Assembly: GCA_013824865.1 (NCBI GenBank)
Contig: PNON01000003.1
Coordinates: forward strand, 1-64,000
Reading direction: 5' to 3'
Source: Anaerolinea sp.
GTDB taxonomy: Bacteria > Chloroflexota > Anaerolineae > Anaerolineales > Anaerolineaceae
DNA length: 64,000 nt
The notes under the pieces are model-generated. The model was not told the origin of the DNA. It did no database searches and saw only the letters and a program-made list of their open reading frames with translations. Below, one piece after another: positions 1 to 10,155 of the stretch (position 1 is the first letter of the stretch; every line of letters starts with the position of its first letter). A program made the translations under genes and the position numbers.

Positions 1-1635
1 GCCAATGCTTATCAGTTCCGGTATGATGAATCCACAGGTTTCGCCAGCCCAGCCTACTTGACCAGCGAAAGCACGCCGCTGACACTCCTGACCCACAAAC
101 CCACCCCGGATATGCCACTGGGCACCTGGTACTGGCAGGTTCGCGCCCGTGATGCTGCCGGCAACTGGGGGGCATGGCCAACTACTTACCGCACCATTAC
201 CATTTTACCGCCCATCCCGGTTGCCCCGGTGCTAACTTCACCCGTCAATGGCTTCTCCACCAGTGACAACACACCGGATTTTTTATGGAACCCGGTTTCT
301 TATGGCGCAAATTATGAGATCCAGATCGACAACCTGGCTACCTTTACCGCACCCATCGATCAGAGTAGTTTTACAAGCAACACAACATATACAGCTACCA
401 CATTAAACCCCGGAATATACTACTGGCGGGTGCGAGCATTTAATAGTGCCAGCACCCCGGAAGCGGGCGCCTGGAGCACCATTCGCAGTTTCACAATTAC
501 CGCGGATTGGACATTTATGGTGTATCTGGCTGCAGATAATGACCTGGAATCCTTTGGAATATTAGACTTCCTTGAAATGGCACAGGTAGGGTCAACTTCA
601 AAAATGAATATCATAGTTCAAATGGATCGCCACGCCAGTCACGACACTAGCTATGACAACTGGACTTCAACCAAGCGATTCAAGGTAAGCTCTGGCATGA
701 CACCAATTGCAGCCAATGCATTGATGGACATCGGCGAAGCTGATATGGGATCCCAAACAACGCTGATCAACTTTATAAACTGGTCTAAAACCAATTACCC
801 TGCACAACGATATGCTCTTGTGATCTGGAATCATGGCGGTAGTTGGTACCCCATGGAAATAAATGGCGAGGTCATTTCGCAAAGCATTGCCTGGGATGAT
901 ACAGGCACCTATCTGTCAAACACAGCAGTCTATAATGCATTAAGTTCTGTTACAACAGGAGGAATAAATAAACTGGATCTTGTTGCATTGGATGCCTGCA
1001 TCATGGCGAATATCGAAATTGATTACAATATGCAGAATTTCGTTCTGGCAAGGGTGGCCTCACAGGCAAATATTCCCGGAGAAGGTTTCCCATACCATAC
1101 TATTCTTAACGATTTGAAGAACAACACGGGGATGAATCAGGAGACATTGGCGACAGCCATTGTCAACCGCTATGCTGAGTACTACAGCAGCAACAATGTT
1201 ACCATCTCAGCCTTGCGCTTCCAACCCACGACCCCGCTAGCCACGGATGTGGACTATCTCGCCAGGATAATGGCAAGAGATTTAGCTACTTATTATAGTG
1301 CAATAGACGATGCTTTTTGGGCAACCATGTATTTTTCAGATTCTGCGCCTGCGTATGACAATATCGATCTCTATGGTTTTGCTTCCAACTTAAAAGCTCG
1401 GGTACCCTCTGGCACAGATATTTATAACGCTGCAAATGCTGTAATGAGCCGTATCGACAGCATGGTTTTTGCAAACAGGTACGATACAACAGAATGGGCT
1501 GGTATTGTAAAGGGAATTACAATTTACTTCCCTTGGAACGCAAGCAATTGGAGCGCATTCAGGGCAAATTACACACTTTACCAACGGTTTGCCACTTACA
1601 CATATTGGAATGAGTTTCTGGATATTTATTACTAA
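1..1635 (+). CDS. Clostripain-like (peptidase C11 family) protein with N-terminal fibronectin-III-like repeats, 5' truncated by window edge
   Basis: Frame is open from base 1 (ANAYQFRYDEST...), so the listed TTG start at 58 is probably not the real start. FN3-like WYWQVRARDAAGNWG / YYWRVRAFN repeats, then DWTFMVYLAADNDLE and ALVIWNHGGSW, LDACIMANIE motifs typical of C11 peptidases. Confidence 0.85.
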   Translation, partial: ANAYQFRYDESTGFASPAYLTSESTPLTLLTHKPTPDMPLGTWYWQVRARDAAGNWGAWPTTYRTITILPPIPVAPVLTSPVNGFSTSDNTPDFLWNPVSYGANYEIQIDNLATFTAPIDQSSFTSNTTYTATTLNPGIYYWRVRAFNSASTPEAGAWSTIRSFTITADWTFMVYLAADNDLESFGILDFLEMAQVGSTSKMNIIVQMDRHASHDTSYDNWTSTKRFKVSSGMTPIAANALMDIGEADMGSQTTLINFINWSKTNYPAQRYALVIWNHGGSWYPMEINGEVISQSIAWDDTGTYLSNTAVYNALSSVTTGGINKLDLVALDACIMANIEIDYNMQNFVLARVASQANIPGEGFPYHTILNDLKNNTGMNQETLATAIVNRYAEYYSSNNVTISALRFQPTTPLATDVDYLARIMARDLATYYSAIDDAFWATMYFSDSAPAYDNIDLYGFASNLKARVPSGTDIYNAANAVMSRIDSMVFANRYDTTEWAGIVKGITIYFPWNASNWSAFRANYTLYQRFATYTYWNEFLDIYY

Positions 1636-1664
1636 CGGGAATAAAAGTCTTTTACGTTACAAAA

Positions 1665-1701
1665 AATACAAGGCTGAATGATAAACGGTCAGCCTTGTAT
1701 T
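1665..1701 (+). terminator. Hairpin downstream of the clostripain-like gene
   Basis: AATACAAGGCTGA ... TCAGCCTTGTATT perfect 13-bp inverted repeat, T-rich 3' side. Confidence 0.75.
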
Positions 1702-1872
1702 CTTATTGATAATGTCGCGTTCAAAATACCAAATTATCGTCAGTCTGAGCCTCGTAGTGACAAAGACTCTCATTGATTGTCATAGGGATTCTTCCCCCTT
1801 TGAGGTTCAGGCACATTACCAGCCGTGGTTATTCCGGCGGATGTAAATGGGCAGACACCACTGCATTTTCAC

Positions 1873-1901
1873 TTGACACGTTAACCCTCTACCCGTAGAA
1901 T
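1873..1901 (+). promoter_or_regulatory. Sigma-70-like promoter for the glycine riboswitch/gcv operon
   Basis: TTGACA (1873-1878), 17-nt spacer, TAGAAT (1896-1901), just upstream of the riboswitch. Confidence 0.7.
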
Positions 1902-1911
1902 GAAGATGTCC

Positions 1912-2070
1912 ATGGGAAGAGATCTGGCAACAGGCACCGAAGGGGCAAGCTCATAGAGCGAATCTCTCAGGTAAAAAGGACCCCTGGACACGACTCTCTG
2001 GAAAGCGCAAGATCACCGACGGGGCAAACCCGCTTTGCGGGCGAATCTCTCAGGTTAAATACAGAGGCAC
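1912..2070 (+). promoter_or_regulatory. Tandem glycine riboswitch (two aptamers)
   Basis: Two copies of the glycine aptamer core: GGCACCGAAGGGGCAAGC...GCGAATCTCTCAGGTAAAAAGGACCC and ATCACCGACGGGGCAAACCC...GGGCGAATCTCTCAGGTTAAATACAGAG; directly upstream of glycine cleavage genes. Confidence 0.92.
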
Positions 2071-2122
2071 ATCTATTCGTGTGCTTTGTTTTATAATATC
2101 CATTATTAAAGGAGCGTATGAA

Positions 2123-2515
2123 ATGAATATTCCAACCGGCTATAAATATACAGATACAGATGAATGGGTGCGGGTGGAAGGCAGCCTGGCGACAATCGGT
2201 GTCTCCGATTTCGCTCAGGATCAGCTTTCAGACGTGGTTTTCGTTGAGATCGCAGTTTCAGTCAACGATACTGTAAAAAAAGGCGCATTGCTTGGCACCA
2301 TAGAATCCGTCAAAGCCGCTTCAGATATCAATCTCCCCATCAGCGGCAAGGTGGTGGAGATCAATGAAGCGCTGTCAGATTCGCCCGAACTGGTTAACTC
2401 AGATCCTTACGGCAAAGCCTGGATGATCAAGATTGAGATGAGTGCGCCGGATGAATTGAACAACCTGATGGATGATAAGGCCTACACCACTTTCTGTGCA
2501 GGTCGGGAGCACTAA
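2123..2515 (+). CDS. gcvH: Glycine cleavage system H protein
   Basis: MNIPTGYKYTDTDEWVRVEG; lipoyl site GTIESVKAASD. Start moved from ORF 2081 to internal ATG 2123 behind an AGGAG-like RBS. Confidence 0.95.
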   Translation: MNIPTGYKYTDTDEWVRVEGSLATIGVSDFAQDQLSDVVFVEIAVSVNDTVKKGALLGTIESVKAASDINLPISGKVVEINEALSDSPELVNSDPYGKAWMIKIEMSAPDELNNLMDDKAYTTFCAGREH

Positions 2516-3861
2516 TGTTCATTCCCCACACTGATCAGGAAACCAGGGAAATGCTGGAGGCGGTTGGAGTAAAGAATTTGGCGGAATTATTCACCGCCAT
2601 CCCCGAAAAATACCGCTTCCCCAAATTGCAACTTCCACCTGCCATGACCGAAATGGAAATTCTGGCAGAGATGGAGAATATCGCTGAGGCCAATGAATCC
2701 ACCAAAGATCTGGTCTGTTTTCTCGGCGCAGGCGCTTACAACCATTATAGCCCGGCAGCCGTGGATATGCTTCTGCGGCGCGGTGAGTTTTACACCGCAT
2801 ACACCCCTTACCAGCCAGAAATTTCGCAGGGTACCCTGCAGGTCATATTCGAATACCAGAGCCTGGTCACCGCGCTGACCGGCATGGAAGCCAGCAACGC
2901 CTCACATTACGATGGCGCCACTTCCGCCGCAGAAGCCGTGATATTGGCATATCAAAATTTTCGCGGCAAACGCAATAAAATCATCCTCTCCCCATCGCTG
3001 AACCCACAGTACACCGCCACCATACGAACTTATACCCAAGGGCATGGCAGTCTAATAATCCTCGGTGCCGATGCCAGACCAGATGGCAGCCCCGAAGACC
3101 TTGTCCAATATCTGGATGATGACACCGCGCTGGTGATTGTCCAGTACCCGGATTTCCTGGGTAGATTGTATGATTACAGCGCTTTGATCGCCAAAGCACA
3201 CGAGGTTGGCGCGCTGGTGGCAGTGGCAGTCAACCCGCTGGCGCTGGCGCTTTTTAAAACGCCGGGTGATATGGGCGCGGATATCGTGGTAGGCGAAGGT
3301 CAACCTTTGGGTCTGCCGCTCTCTTATGGCGGTCCGTATCTGGGCATCTTTGCCACACGCAAGGAATTCATTCGCAAGATCTCCGGCCGGCTGGTGGGTG
3401 AAACCACTGACTCGCGTGGTAATCGAGCCTATGTTCTCACCCTCACCGCACGCGAACAACATATACGCCGGGAGAAGGCTTCTTCCAATATCTGCACCAA
3501 CCAGGGGCTGCTGGCGCTGGCTGCCACCATTTACATGAGCCTGTTGGGTAAAAATGGTCTGAAAAAGGTGGCTGAACTAAACTTCCACAAGGCTCATTAT
3601 GCTGCGGAACAAATTTCGCAAATCCCCGGGTACTCAGTTGCCACTGCTGCCCCCTTCTTCAATGAATTCGTGGTTACCTGTCCGCACCCGGCAGATGAAG
3701 TTGCTGCCCACCTTTTGGAACATGGCATCCTGGGAGGGTATGAACTGGCAAATGATTACCAGGGTATGGATAACCAACTGCTGGTGGCAGTTACCGAGAT
3801 GAATTCCAAAGACGAGATCGACCTGCTATGCGAAGTGCTGGCGGAGGTGAACCATGACTGA
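2515..3861 (+). CDS. gcvPA: Glycine dehydrogenase (decarboxylating) subunit 1
   Basis: FIPHTDQETREML, FLGAGAYNHY, SQGTLQVIFEYQS, GEGQPLGLPLSYGGPYLG motifs; overlaps gcvH stop and gcvPB start. Confidence 0.95.
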   Translation: MFIPHTDQETREMLEAVGVKNLAELFTAIPEKYRFPKLQLPPAMTEMEILAEMENIAEANESTKDLVCFLGAGAYNHYSPAAVDMLLRRGEFYTAYTPYQPEISQGTLQVIFEYQSLVTALTGMEASNASHYDGATSAAEAVILAYQNFRGKRNKIILSPSLNPQYTATIRTYTQGHGSLIILGADARPDGSPEDLVQYLDDDTALVIVQYPDFLGRLYDYSALIAKAHEVGALVAVAVNPLALALFKTPGDMGADIVVGEGQPLGLPLSYGGPYLGIFATRKEFIRKISGRLVGETTDSRGNRAYVLTLTAREQHIRREKASSNICTNQGLLALAATIYMSLLGKNGLKKVAELNFHKAHYAAEQISQIPGYSVATAAPFFNEFVVTCPHPADEVAAHLLEHGILGGYELANDYQGMDNQLLVAVTEMNSKDEIDLLCEVLAEVNHD

Positions 3862-5317
3862 ACCAACCCTTTTTGAATTATCGGCGGCTGGGCGCAAAGG
3901 CGTCAATTATCCCGATTCAGATGTGCCGCTGACAAACCTGCCTGCCAACCTATTACGCAAAGATCTGCCCATGCCAGAATTATCTGAGCTGGATGTTGTC
4001 CGGCATTTTACGCACCTTTCCAGGTTGAATTACTCCATCGATGGCGGATTTTACCCGCTGGGTTCCTGCACGATGAAATATAACCCGAAGATAAACGAAG
4101 TCACTTCACGCTTATCGGGGTTTGCCAACACCCACCCCTTGCAGCCCATTGAAACAGTTCAGGGCAACCTGGCGTTGATGTACCAACTTCAGGATCTCTT
4201 GAAAGAGATAAGCGGTTTTCCTGGCATTACGCTGCAGCCAGCTGCGGGAGCGCATGGTGAATTTGTGGGTGTGCTGATCATGCGTGCATACCACGCCAGC
4301 CGGAACGACGCCAAACGGGTGAAGATCCTCATCCCCGATTCTGCGCATGGCACCAACCCTGCCACTTCATCCATGGTTGGCATGGAAGTAGCGCCGATCC
4401 CTTCGGACGCACGCGGCAATGTTGACCTGGTGGCTTTGAAGGCTGCCTGCGATGACACACTGGCTGGTTTGATGCTGACCAACCCCAACACCCTGGGTTT
4501 GTTCGATGAGAACGTGCTGGAAGTCGTGCGCATCGTCCACGAAGCCGGTGGCTTGGTGTATGGCGATGGAGCCAACCTAAATGCTTTGCTGGGTATCGTC
4601 CGCCCCGGCGACCTGGGCATTGATGTGATGCACTTCAACCTGCACAAGACCTTTTCCACCCCGCACGGTGGCGGTGGTCCCGGCTCTGGCCCGGTGGGCG
4701 TGGCAGCACACCTGGTAGATTTCCTGCCAGCTCCGATCATCGAGATTATCGAGCCCGGCTCGGAAGAGATGGCGCCGTTATATGGCTTCAAAACCCCGTC
4801 TAAAACAATCGGGCGCATCAAATCCTTCCAGGGTCATTTTGGAATGCTGGTTCGCGCTTACACCTACATCCTGATGCATGGTCCAGATGGTTTGCGGAAG
4901 GTCTCTGAATATGCTGTGCTCAATGCCAATTACCTATTGTCTAAGATACGTTCCACTTATCATCTGCCCTACGACCGGGTATGCATGCATGAGTTCGTCG
5001 TGGAAGGTTTCTGGCCTGACGTCCATGATGTCCACGCCCTGGATGTAGCCAAACGCCTGATGGATTACAACTTCCACCCACCCACCAACTATTTCCCGTT
5101 GATCGTCAAGGAAGCTTTGATGATCGAACCGACAGAAACGGAATCAAAGCAGACGTTGGATGAATTCGCTGATGTAATGGTCAAGATTGCCCGTGAAGCC
5201 CGTGAAGATCCTCAGCTGCTCAAGGAAGCACCACACAATACCCCTGTCGGTCGGCTGGATGAAGTGAAAGCTGCCCGCGACCTCGTGCTTTGCTGCTGGG
5301 TGCCGGAAGGCGAATGA
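3854..5317 (+). CDS. gcvPB: Glycine dehydrogenase (decarboxylating) subunit 2
   Basis: YPLGSCTMKYNPK, PAAGAHGE, DGANLNALLG, HFNLHKTFSTPHGGGGPGSGPVGV (PLP lysine). Confidence 0.95.
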   Translation: MTEPTLFELSAAGRKGVNYPDSDVPLTNLPANLLRKDLPMPELSELDVVRHFTHLSRLNYSIDGGFYPLGSCTMKYNPKINEVTSRLSGFANTHPLQPIETVQGNLALMYQLQDLLKEISGFPGITLQPAAGAHGEFVGVLIMRAYHASRNDAKRVKILIPDSAHGTNPATSSMVGMEVAPIPSDARGNVDLVALKAACDDTLAGLMLTNPNTLGLFDENVLEVVRIVHEAGGLVYGDGANLNALLGIVRPGDLGIDVMHFNLHKTFSTPHGGGGPGSGPVGVAAHLVDFLPAPIIEIIEPGSEEMAPLYGFKTPSKTIGRIKSFQGHFGMLVRAYTYILMHGPDGLRKVSEYAVLNANYLLSKIRSTYHLPYDRVCMHEFVVEGFWPDVHDVHALDVAKRLMDYNFHPPTNYFPLIVKEALMIEPTETESKQTLDEFADVMVKIAREAREDPQLLKEAPHNTPVGRLDEVKAARDLVLCCWVPEGE

Positions 5318-5379
5318 GGGATCAATGCGATAGGGTAAATCGCCATTGTGATGAGTTAGGAGTAATGAGTTATTAGTAG

Positions 5380-5405
5380 AAACGGGACCGCACTCAGGTC
5401 CCGTT
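5380..5405 (+). terminator. Convergent terminator gcvPB / xth
   Basis: AAACGGGACC gcactc(a) GGTCCCGTTT followed by TTTAT. Confidence 0.8.
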
Positions 5406-5411
5406 TTTATA

Positions 5412-6182
5412 TTATTTCAGAATCAATGACAGCGGACAATGGTCCGAGCCTAACACCTCATCGTGGATGACCGCGTCTTGCGCCAGCGGCACGAGCCCCG
5501 GCGTGATGAGGAAATAATCAATTCGCCAGCCAACGTTGCGTTTGCGCGCCCCGGTGACCATATCCCAATAGGTATATTGCACCTTGTCCGGGTATAACTG
5601 CCGGAATATGTCCACCAGTCCGGTCCCCAGGTAGCGATCCACCATGGCTCGCTCTTCTGGCAGGAAACCGGATGTTTTGGCATTCTCTCTGGGGCGAGCC
5701 AGGTCCATTTCGCGGTGGGCAGTGTTGTAGTCACCGGTGATGATAACCTCTTCCCCATTTACCCGTAGCTGCTGCACCAGGCCCAAAAGATGCTGGTAGA
5801 AGCTCAACTTATAATCCACCCGCTCCTGCCCCCGTTGGCCGTTGGGAAAATAAACATTGAAAAGACTGAATCCCGGGAATTTAGTGAGGAGCACCCGCCC
5901 TTCACTGTCATACTCTGGAATCCCGATGCCCGCCTGATACTGAGCAGGGTGGTTCATGCAGAAAGTGGCTACCCCGCTGTATCCTGGTTTTTGTGCCGGA
6001 TTCCAATAGGTAGCCGGGTAATCTGCATAAGTCTTCTGGTCTCCAGAGAGTTGGTGCAATTGCACCTTGATCTCCTGCAGGCAAACAATATCTGGTTTTT
6101 CATTTTCCAACCAATCCTTAAACCCCTTGTTAAGCGCTGCCCGGTAGCCATTGATGTTCCATGTGGTGATCCTGGTGGCCAT
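5412..6182 (-). CDS. xth: Exodeoxyribonuclease III family endonuclease
   Basis: ITTWNINGYRAALNKGF, CLQEIKVQ, GDYNTAHREMDLARP, GSDHCPLSL motifs. Confidence 0.93.
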   Translation of the reverse strand: MATRITTWNINGYRAALNKGFKDWLENEKPDIVCLQEIKVQLHQLSGDQKTYADYPATYWNPAQKPGYSGVATFCMNHPAQYQAGIGIPEYDSEGRVLLTKFPGFSLFNVYFPNGQRGQERVDYKLSFYQHLLGLVQQLRVNGEEVIITGDYNTAHREMDLARPRENAKTSGFLPEERAMVDRYLGTGLVDIFRQLYPDKVQYTYWDMVTGARKRNVGWRIDYFLITPGLVPLAQDAVIHDEVLGSDHCPLSLILK

Positions 6183-6311
6183 TCTGATTATTCCTTGTAG
6201 TTGGTTTTACAAATTTACTTAAGTTTAGCATTTTTCATTGTATAGTGGATTTCGTGTAGAAAACCTCTCATCCAGCCGGAGAAGCCAACAAAACCATATT
6301 ACAATTGAAGT

Positions 6312-6668
6312 ATGAAACTTATCAATATTACCCATCCTGGTATGGAGGTGAATCTTCACCGGTGTGATACTTTCTTCTCCAAATTTCGCGGGTTGATGCT
6401 GAAACGCCACCTTGCTGAGGATGAAGGCATTGTTCTGGTTTGCACTCCGCCTGGCATTGTCAATACTTCGATCCATATGTTCTTCATGCGCTTCGATATC
6501 GCTGTGGTCTGGCTGGATGCCAGTTTCAAGGTGGTGGATAAGACCCTGGCCAAGAAATGGCGTCCATATTATGCCTCTGCCAGGTCAGCCATGTACATAC
6601 TGGAGCTGCATCCAGCGCGGATTTCAGATTATAATTTGGACGACCAGGTACAATTGACTGATGCGTAA
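6312..6668 (+). CDS. DUF192 family protein
   Basis: FSKFRGLMLKRHL, GIVNTSIHMFFMRFDIAVVWLD pattern of DUF192. Confidence 0.8.
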   Translation: MKLINITHPGMEVNLHRCDTFFSKFRGLMLKRHLAEDEGIVLVCTPPGIVNTSIHMFFMRFDIAVVWLDASFKVVDKTLAKKWRPYYASARSAMYILELHPARISDYNLDDQVQLTDA

Positions 6669-8049
6669 GCTTATTCTCTTTTTTCTGATAATCTCCATAT
6701 TCAACTTTCCAGGCAGCGTGCATGCTCAGAATGAACAGCCGGCTGGACCGATTTACATTGTCCAGAACGGGGATAACCTCACAAGCATTGCTGCACAGTT
6801 TGGCATCACCACGGATGAGCTGATCGCTGTCAATGGGATCATCGATCCCAACCTGCTGGCAGTCGGTGATGAGTTAATCATCCCTGGCCTGGAAGGGATC
6901 ACAGGATACTTGATTACCCGCAATGTCGCCTTTGGCTCAACTCTGACCTCCCTGGCGGTTCAAAATCTAGTTGACCAGGATCTGTTGGTCAAATTGAACC
7001 ACATCACCTCTCCCACAGAACTGTACACCGGTATCAGTCTGATTATTCCGGAAGACGACCAAAAACAACCGCTGCAACAAAAATACTTACTGGGAGAAGG
7101 ACAATCCCTGCTTGAATTCAGCATCCTTTCCGGGCAAAACCCCTGGCAAGTATCCTCTCTAAACCAGCTTGGTTCTCCTACCAGGGCTCCTGCTGGAACA
7201 ATCGTATACCTTAATACCGATTCTGATCTCAGTGGACGCCGATTGCAGGTGCTGCCACTTGGTGACATAACCATCTCGCCGTTGCCTATGGTGCAGGGAA
7301 AAACCATTATTTTCAAAATAACAGCTGCAGCAGAGGTGCAACTAGGTGGTAATCTGACCGGGCATCCACTGCACTTTTTCCCGGATGGCAATGGCAACTT
7401 CATCAGCCTGCAGGGAATCCATGCCATGCAGGAGCCCGGGATCTATCCGCTGCAAATCTCTATGACCATGCCGAATGGGACAGTGTACACCCAGGAGCAA
7501 ATGGTGGTTATCGAGAGCGGAAATTATGGTCAGGATCCGGTCTTACTAGTAAAGGACGAATTTATTGACCCCGCCACCACCCAGAAAGAAAATGACTGGT
7601 TAACATCCATGACTGCTCCTGCTACATCAGAAAAGTACTGGGATGGATTATGGTCCAGCCCAGCGTATTATACAGATTGCTTCACTTCTCGATATGGCAA
7701 CCGCAGGTCGTATAATGGCGGCCCTTTCGATTTTTTCCATACCGGAGTGGATATCTGCGGCGGTGATGGAACGAAGATCTATGCCCCGGCTGGCGGTAAA
7801 GTAGCATTTTCCGGTCCATTGACGGTGCGGGGAAACGCCACCATTATCGACCACGGCTGGGGTGTCTATACCGGTTATTGGCACCAGTCCGCCTCGCTTG
7901 TTAATGCCGGTGATACGGTCGTAGGGGGGCAGGTAATCGGTCTCGTCGGTGGGACTGGCCGGGTGACCGGCGCACACCTGCATTGGGAAGTGTGGGCTGG
8001 CGGCGTGCAGGTCAGCCCCCTGGATTGGTTGGAGAAAACCTATCCATAA
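6661..8049 (+). CDS. LysM-domain M23 family peptidoglycan endopeptidase, secreted
   Basis: Signal peptide; LysM YIVQNGDNLTSIAAQFGIT; M23 motifs HTGVDICGGDGTKIYAPAGGKVAFSG and GAHLHWEVW. Confidence 0.9.
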   Translation: MRKLILFFLIISIFNFPGSVHAQNEQPAGPIYIVQNGDNLTSIAAQFGITTDELIAVNGIIDPNLLAVGDELIIPGLEGITGYLITRNVAFGSTLTSLAVQNLVDQDLLVKLNHITSPTELYTGISLIIPEDDQKQPLQQKYLLGEGQSLLEFSILSGQNPWQVSSLNQLGSPTRAPAGTIVYLNTDSDLSGRRLQVLPLGDITISPLPMVQGKTIIFKITAAAEVQLGGNLTGHPLHFFPDGNGNFISLQGIHAMQEPGIYPLQISMTMPNGTVYTQEQMVVIESGNYGQDPVLLVKDEFIDPATTQKENDWLTSMTAPATSEKYWDGLWSSPAYYTDCFTSRYGNRRSYNGGPFDFFHTGVDICGGDGTKIYAPAGGKVAFSGPLTVRGNATIIDHGWGVYTGYWHQSASLVNAGDTVVGGQVIGLVGGTGRVTGAHLHWEVWAGGVQVSPLDWLEKTYP

Positions 8050-8075
8050 ACGTTTGCAGATATTGTTATCAAGTA

Positions 8076-9020
8076 TTATTGCAGATCAGCGATATTGCTC
8101 TCTGAGTTAATTACGGATAATATCAGCAAAATTCCTGCCAGGCTGTCGAACCCTGATGATGACCCCCAGGCGGAAAGCGGTCCAATTACCCTGTCCAAAT
8201 GCATGTCATCTGACATCATCTCGTCAAACGCATCGATCAATCGCTCGTCCGCAAATCCTTGAAAAGCTGCTTGAAATAGTGCACTGGAGATCATGGTTGT
8301 TCTGGTACGAATAACCTGCTCCAATTCCCGCATCCAGGGGAGATAGAAACTCAGCCGCGGGAATAACCGGCTGTATCTATTCACTGCGAGGTTGATGCCG
8401 GTCAGCAGATCATCACCAGATGGCGTCAATCCATTGCCCAGCCCGACCAGCAAACTTGCTGACAGTAGGAAGTTGTCTTGATCCTTACTCCTGATAGCAC
8501 TCTCCAAATCTTTGAGGTAGCGCATGAACTTATTGCTCATTTCGGTATTCACATTCCCTGTTAATAGTGCTGATGTAATCGATAATAATGAGTTGGTCGG
8601 GATATTATCACCAGCCCATTGCGCTAGTCGTGTTGTATTATTCGCTATTACTTTATTAGTTACCTTTTTAATATATGGAGCAGGTATCCATGGATGAATA
8701 CCGCTTGTGGCTATGCGCAATTGTATTGAATCTATTGCAAGTGCGCATGAATCCGTCCCAATAATGACCTCGCCAGGTTGAATGTCCGCCATCAAACCAG
8801 CAGCGTCGTTGGGTAGGTTCACTGTGAACGGTCCGCAGAATCTTTCATAAGAAAGGAAAATCAACGTTTCCCCTAATCCTTCAATAAACAGTCCCTTGGA
8901 AGTATTACCTCGCACAGAATACCTATGCGTATGCGTCAATGTTTCAGCCGCTAAACTTCCGATTCCATTTGCCTGGATTATAGATATTCCTTGTTCCACG
9001 CTACCCATTATAGCGGACAA
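8076..9020 (-). CDS. DUF2877 domain protein (AllH-like)
   Basis: LVGLGNGLTPSGDDLLTGINLAVNRY core typical of DUF2877 / AllH. Confidence 0.75.
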   Translation of the reverse strand: MSAIMGSVEQGISIIQANGIGSLAAETLTHTHRYSVRGNTSKGLFIEGLGETLIFLSYERFCGPFTVNLPNDAAGLMADIQPGEVIIGTDSCALAIDSIQLRIATSGIHPWIPAPYIKKVTNKVIANNTTRLAQWAGDNIPTNSLLSITSALLTGNVNTEMSNKFMRYLKDLESAIRSKDQDNFLLSASLLVGLGNGLTPSGDDLLTGINLAVNRYSRLFPRLSFYLPWMRELEQVIRTRTTMISSALFQAAFQGFADERLIDAFDEMMSDDMHLDRVIGPLSAWGSSSGFDSLAGILLILSVINSESNIADLQ

Positions 9021-9216
9021 AATATGACTATTATCTGAATTATGTCTGACAATTAATATTGGTTGTTTTTAGCAATTAAGGGATAATATATCTATATTTG
9101 TATTATTCTTCATCTCATCCGTGAAAGGCAGGTTCGTTAAAGAAACAACTATACGAAATCCCAGCTACCCAATCAATAACAAATCTTACTAATTTATCTT
9201 TCTAAATGGAAAGGAT

Positions 9217-10119
9217 TTGAAAAATATGACCTCAGCGCATCCAGGACTACCTGAATTCGACTATGTCAAACCCAGCGATCTTTCTGAAGCCAGCCAGTTT
9301 CTAGCCTTGCATGTTTCTGATGCCCGCCCATTTTCTGGCGGGACGGATACTTTTGTCCGCATGAGGGATGGCTTTTTTAATCCCAAATACCTGGTGGATG
9401 TGAAAAATCTCGAAGGGACCAGGATTCTCAAATTTGACGCCAGCGAGGGTTTAACCATTGGCTCTGCTATTCCAATGAATCAAGTTGTAGCCTTCTCTGA
9501 AGCAGCCGCCTACTATCCCCTGCTGGTGGATGCAGCGAAATCCGTGGCCAGCTACCAACTTCGCTCACGCGCCACCATTATCGGTAACATCTGCAATGCC
9601 TCACCGGCTGGCGATACGATTGGCGCATGCCTGGCTTATGACGGTGTATTAAATGTTCATGGGTTGGATGGGCATAAGAAACTGCCTTTAAAAGACTTTT
9701 TTACCGGTCCTGGGAAGAACCTGTTGAAACCAGGTGATATCGTCCTATCCATCACACTTCCCGTGCCGCCAAAAGGTCACGCAGGGCAGTATTTCAAACT
9801 TGGCCGGAACCGTTTGAGTGACCTTTCCATCGTGGGTGTATCCGCGCTTGGATATAAAGACCCTTCCACCAAATCTGGCTTTACATTCCGCCTGGCCATC
9901 GCATCTGTCGCGCCAGTACCATTTATTCCAACCTTGGCTGAAGAAATCTTGTCCACTGAACCTCTTAACCCGGACACAATTAACAGGGCAGCCCAGGCAG
10001 CTATGGATGCTGTCACTCCGATTGATGATGTACGCGGCAGCGCCCAATACCGCAAGTATATGGTCCGCAACCTGGTTAAACGAGCAGTCAATGAATTACA
10101 GCACAAGCTCACAGCTTGA
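9217..10119 (+). CDS. FAD-binding subunit of xanthine dehydrogenase-family molybdenum hydroxylase
   Basis: FSGGTDTFVRMRDG, TIGSAIPMNQV, TIIGNICNASPAGDT (FAD-binding family PF00941). TTG 9217 or ATG 9226 start. Confidence 0.9.
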   Translation: MKNMTSAHPGLPEFDYVKPSDLSEASQFLALHVSDARPFSGGTDTFVRMRDGFFNPKYLVDVKNLEGTRILKFDASEGLTIGSAIPMNQVVAFSEAAAYYPLLVDAAKSVASYQLRSRATIIGNICNASPAGDTIGACLAYDGVLNVHGLDGHKKLPLKDFFTGPGKNLLKPGDIVLSITLPVPPKGHAGQYFKLGRNRLSDLSIVGVSALGYKDPSTKSGFTFRLAIASVAPVPFIPTLAEEILSTEPLNPDTINRAAQAAMDAVTPIDDVRGSAQYRKYMVRNLVKRAVNELQHKLTA

Positions 10120-10155
10120 TCTGCGAGCTTATTGAGACAATACTGGAGGTAAATA

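Noticed and set aside
4189-4821. 210-aa ORF on minus strand inside gcvPB
   Set aside because: Fully antisense to a confidently identified gene; low-complexity composition typical of shadow ORFs.
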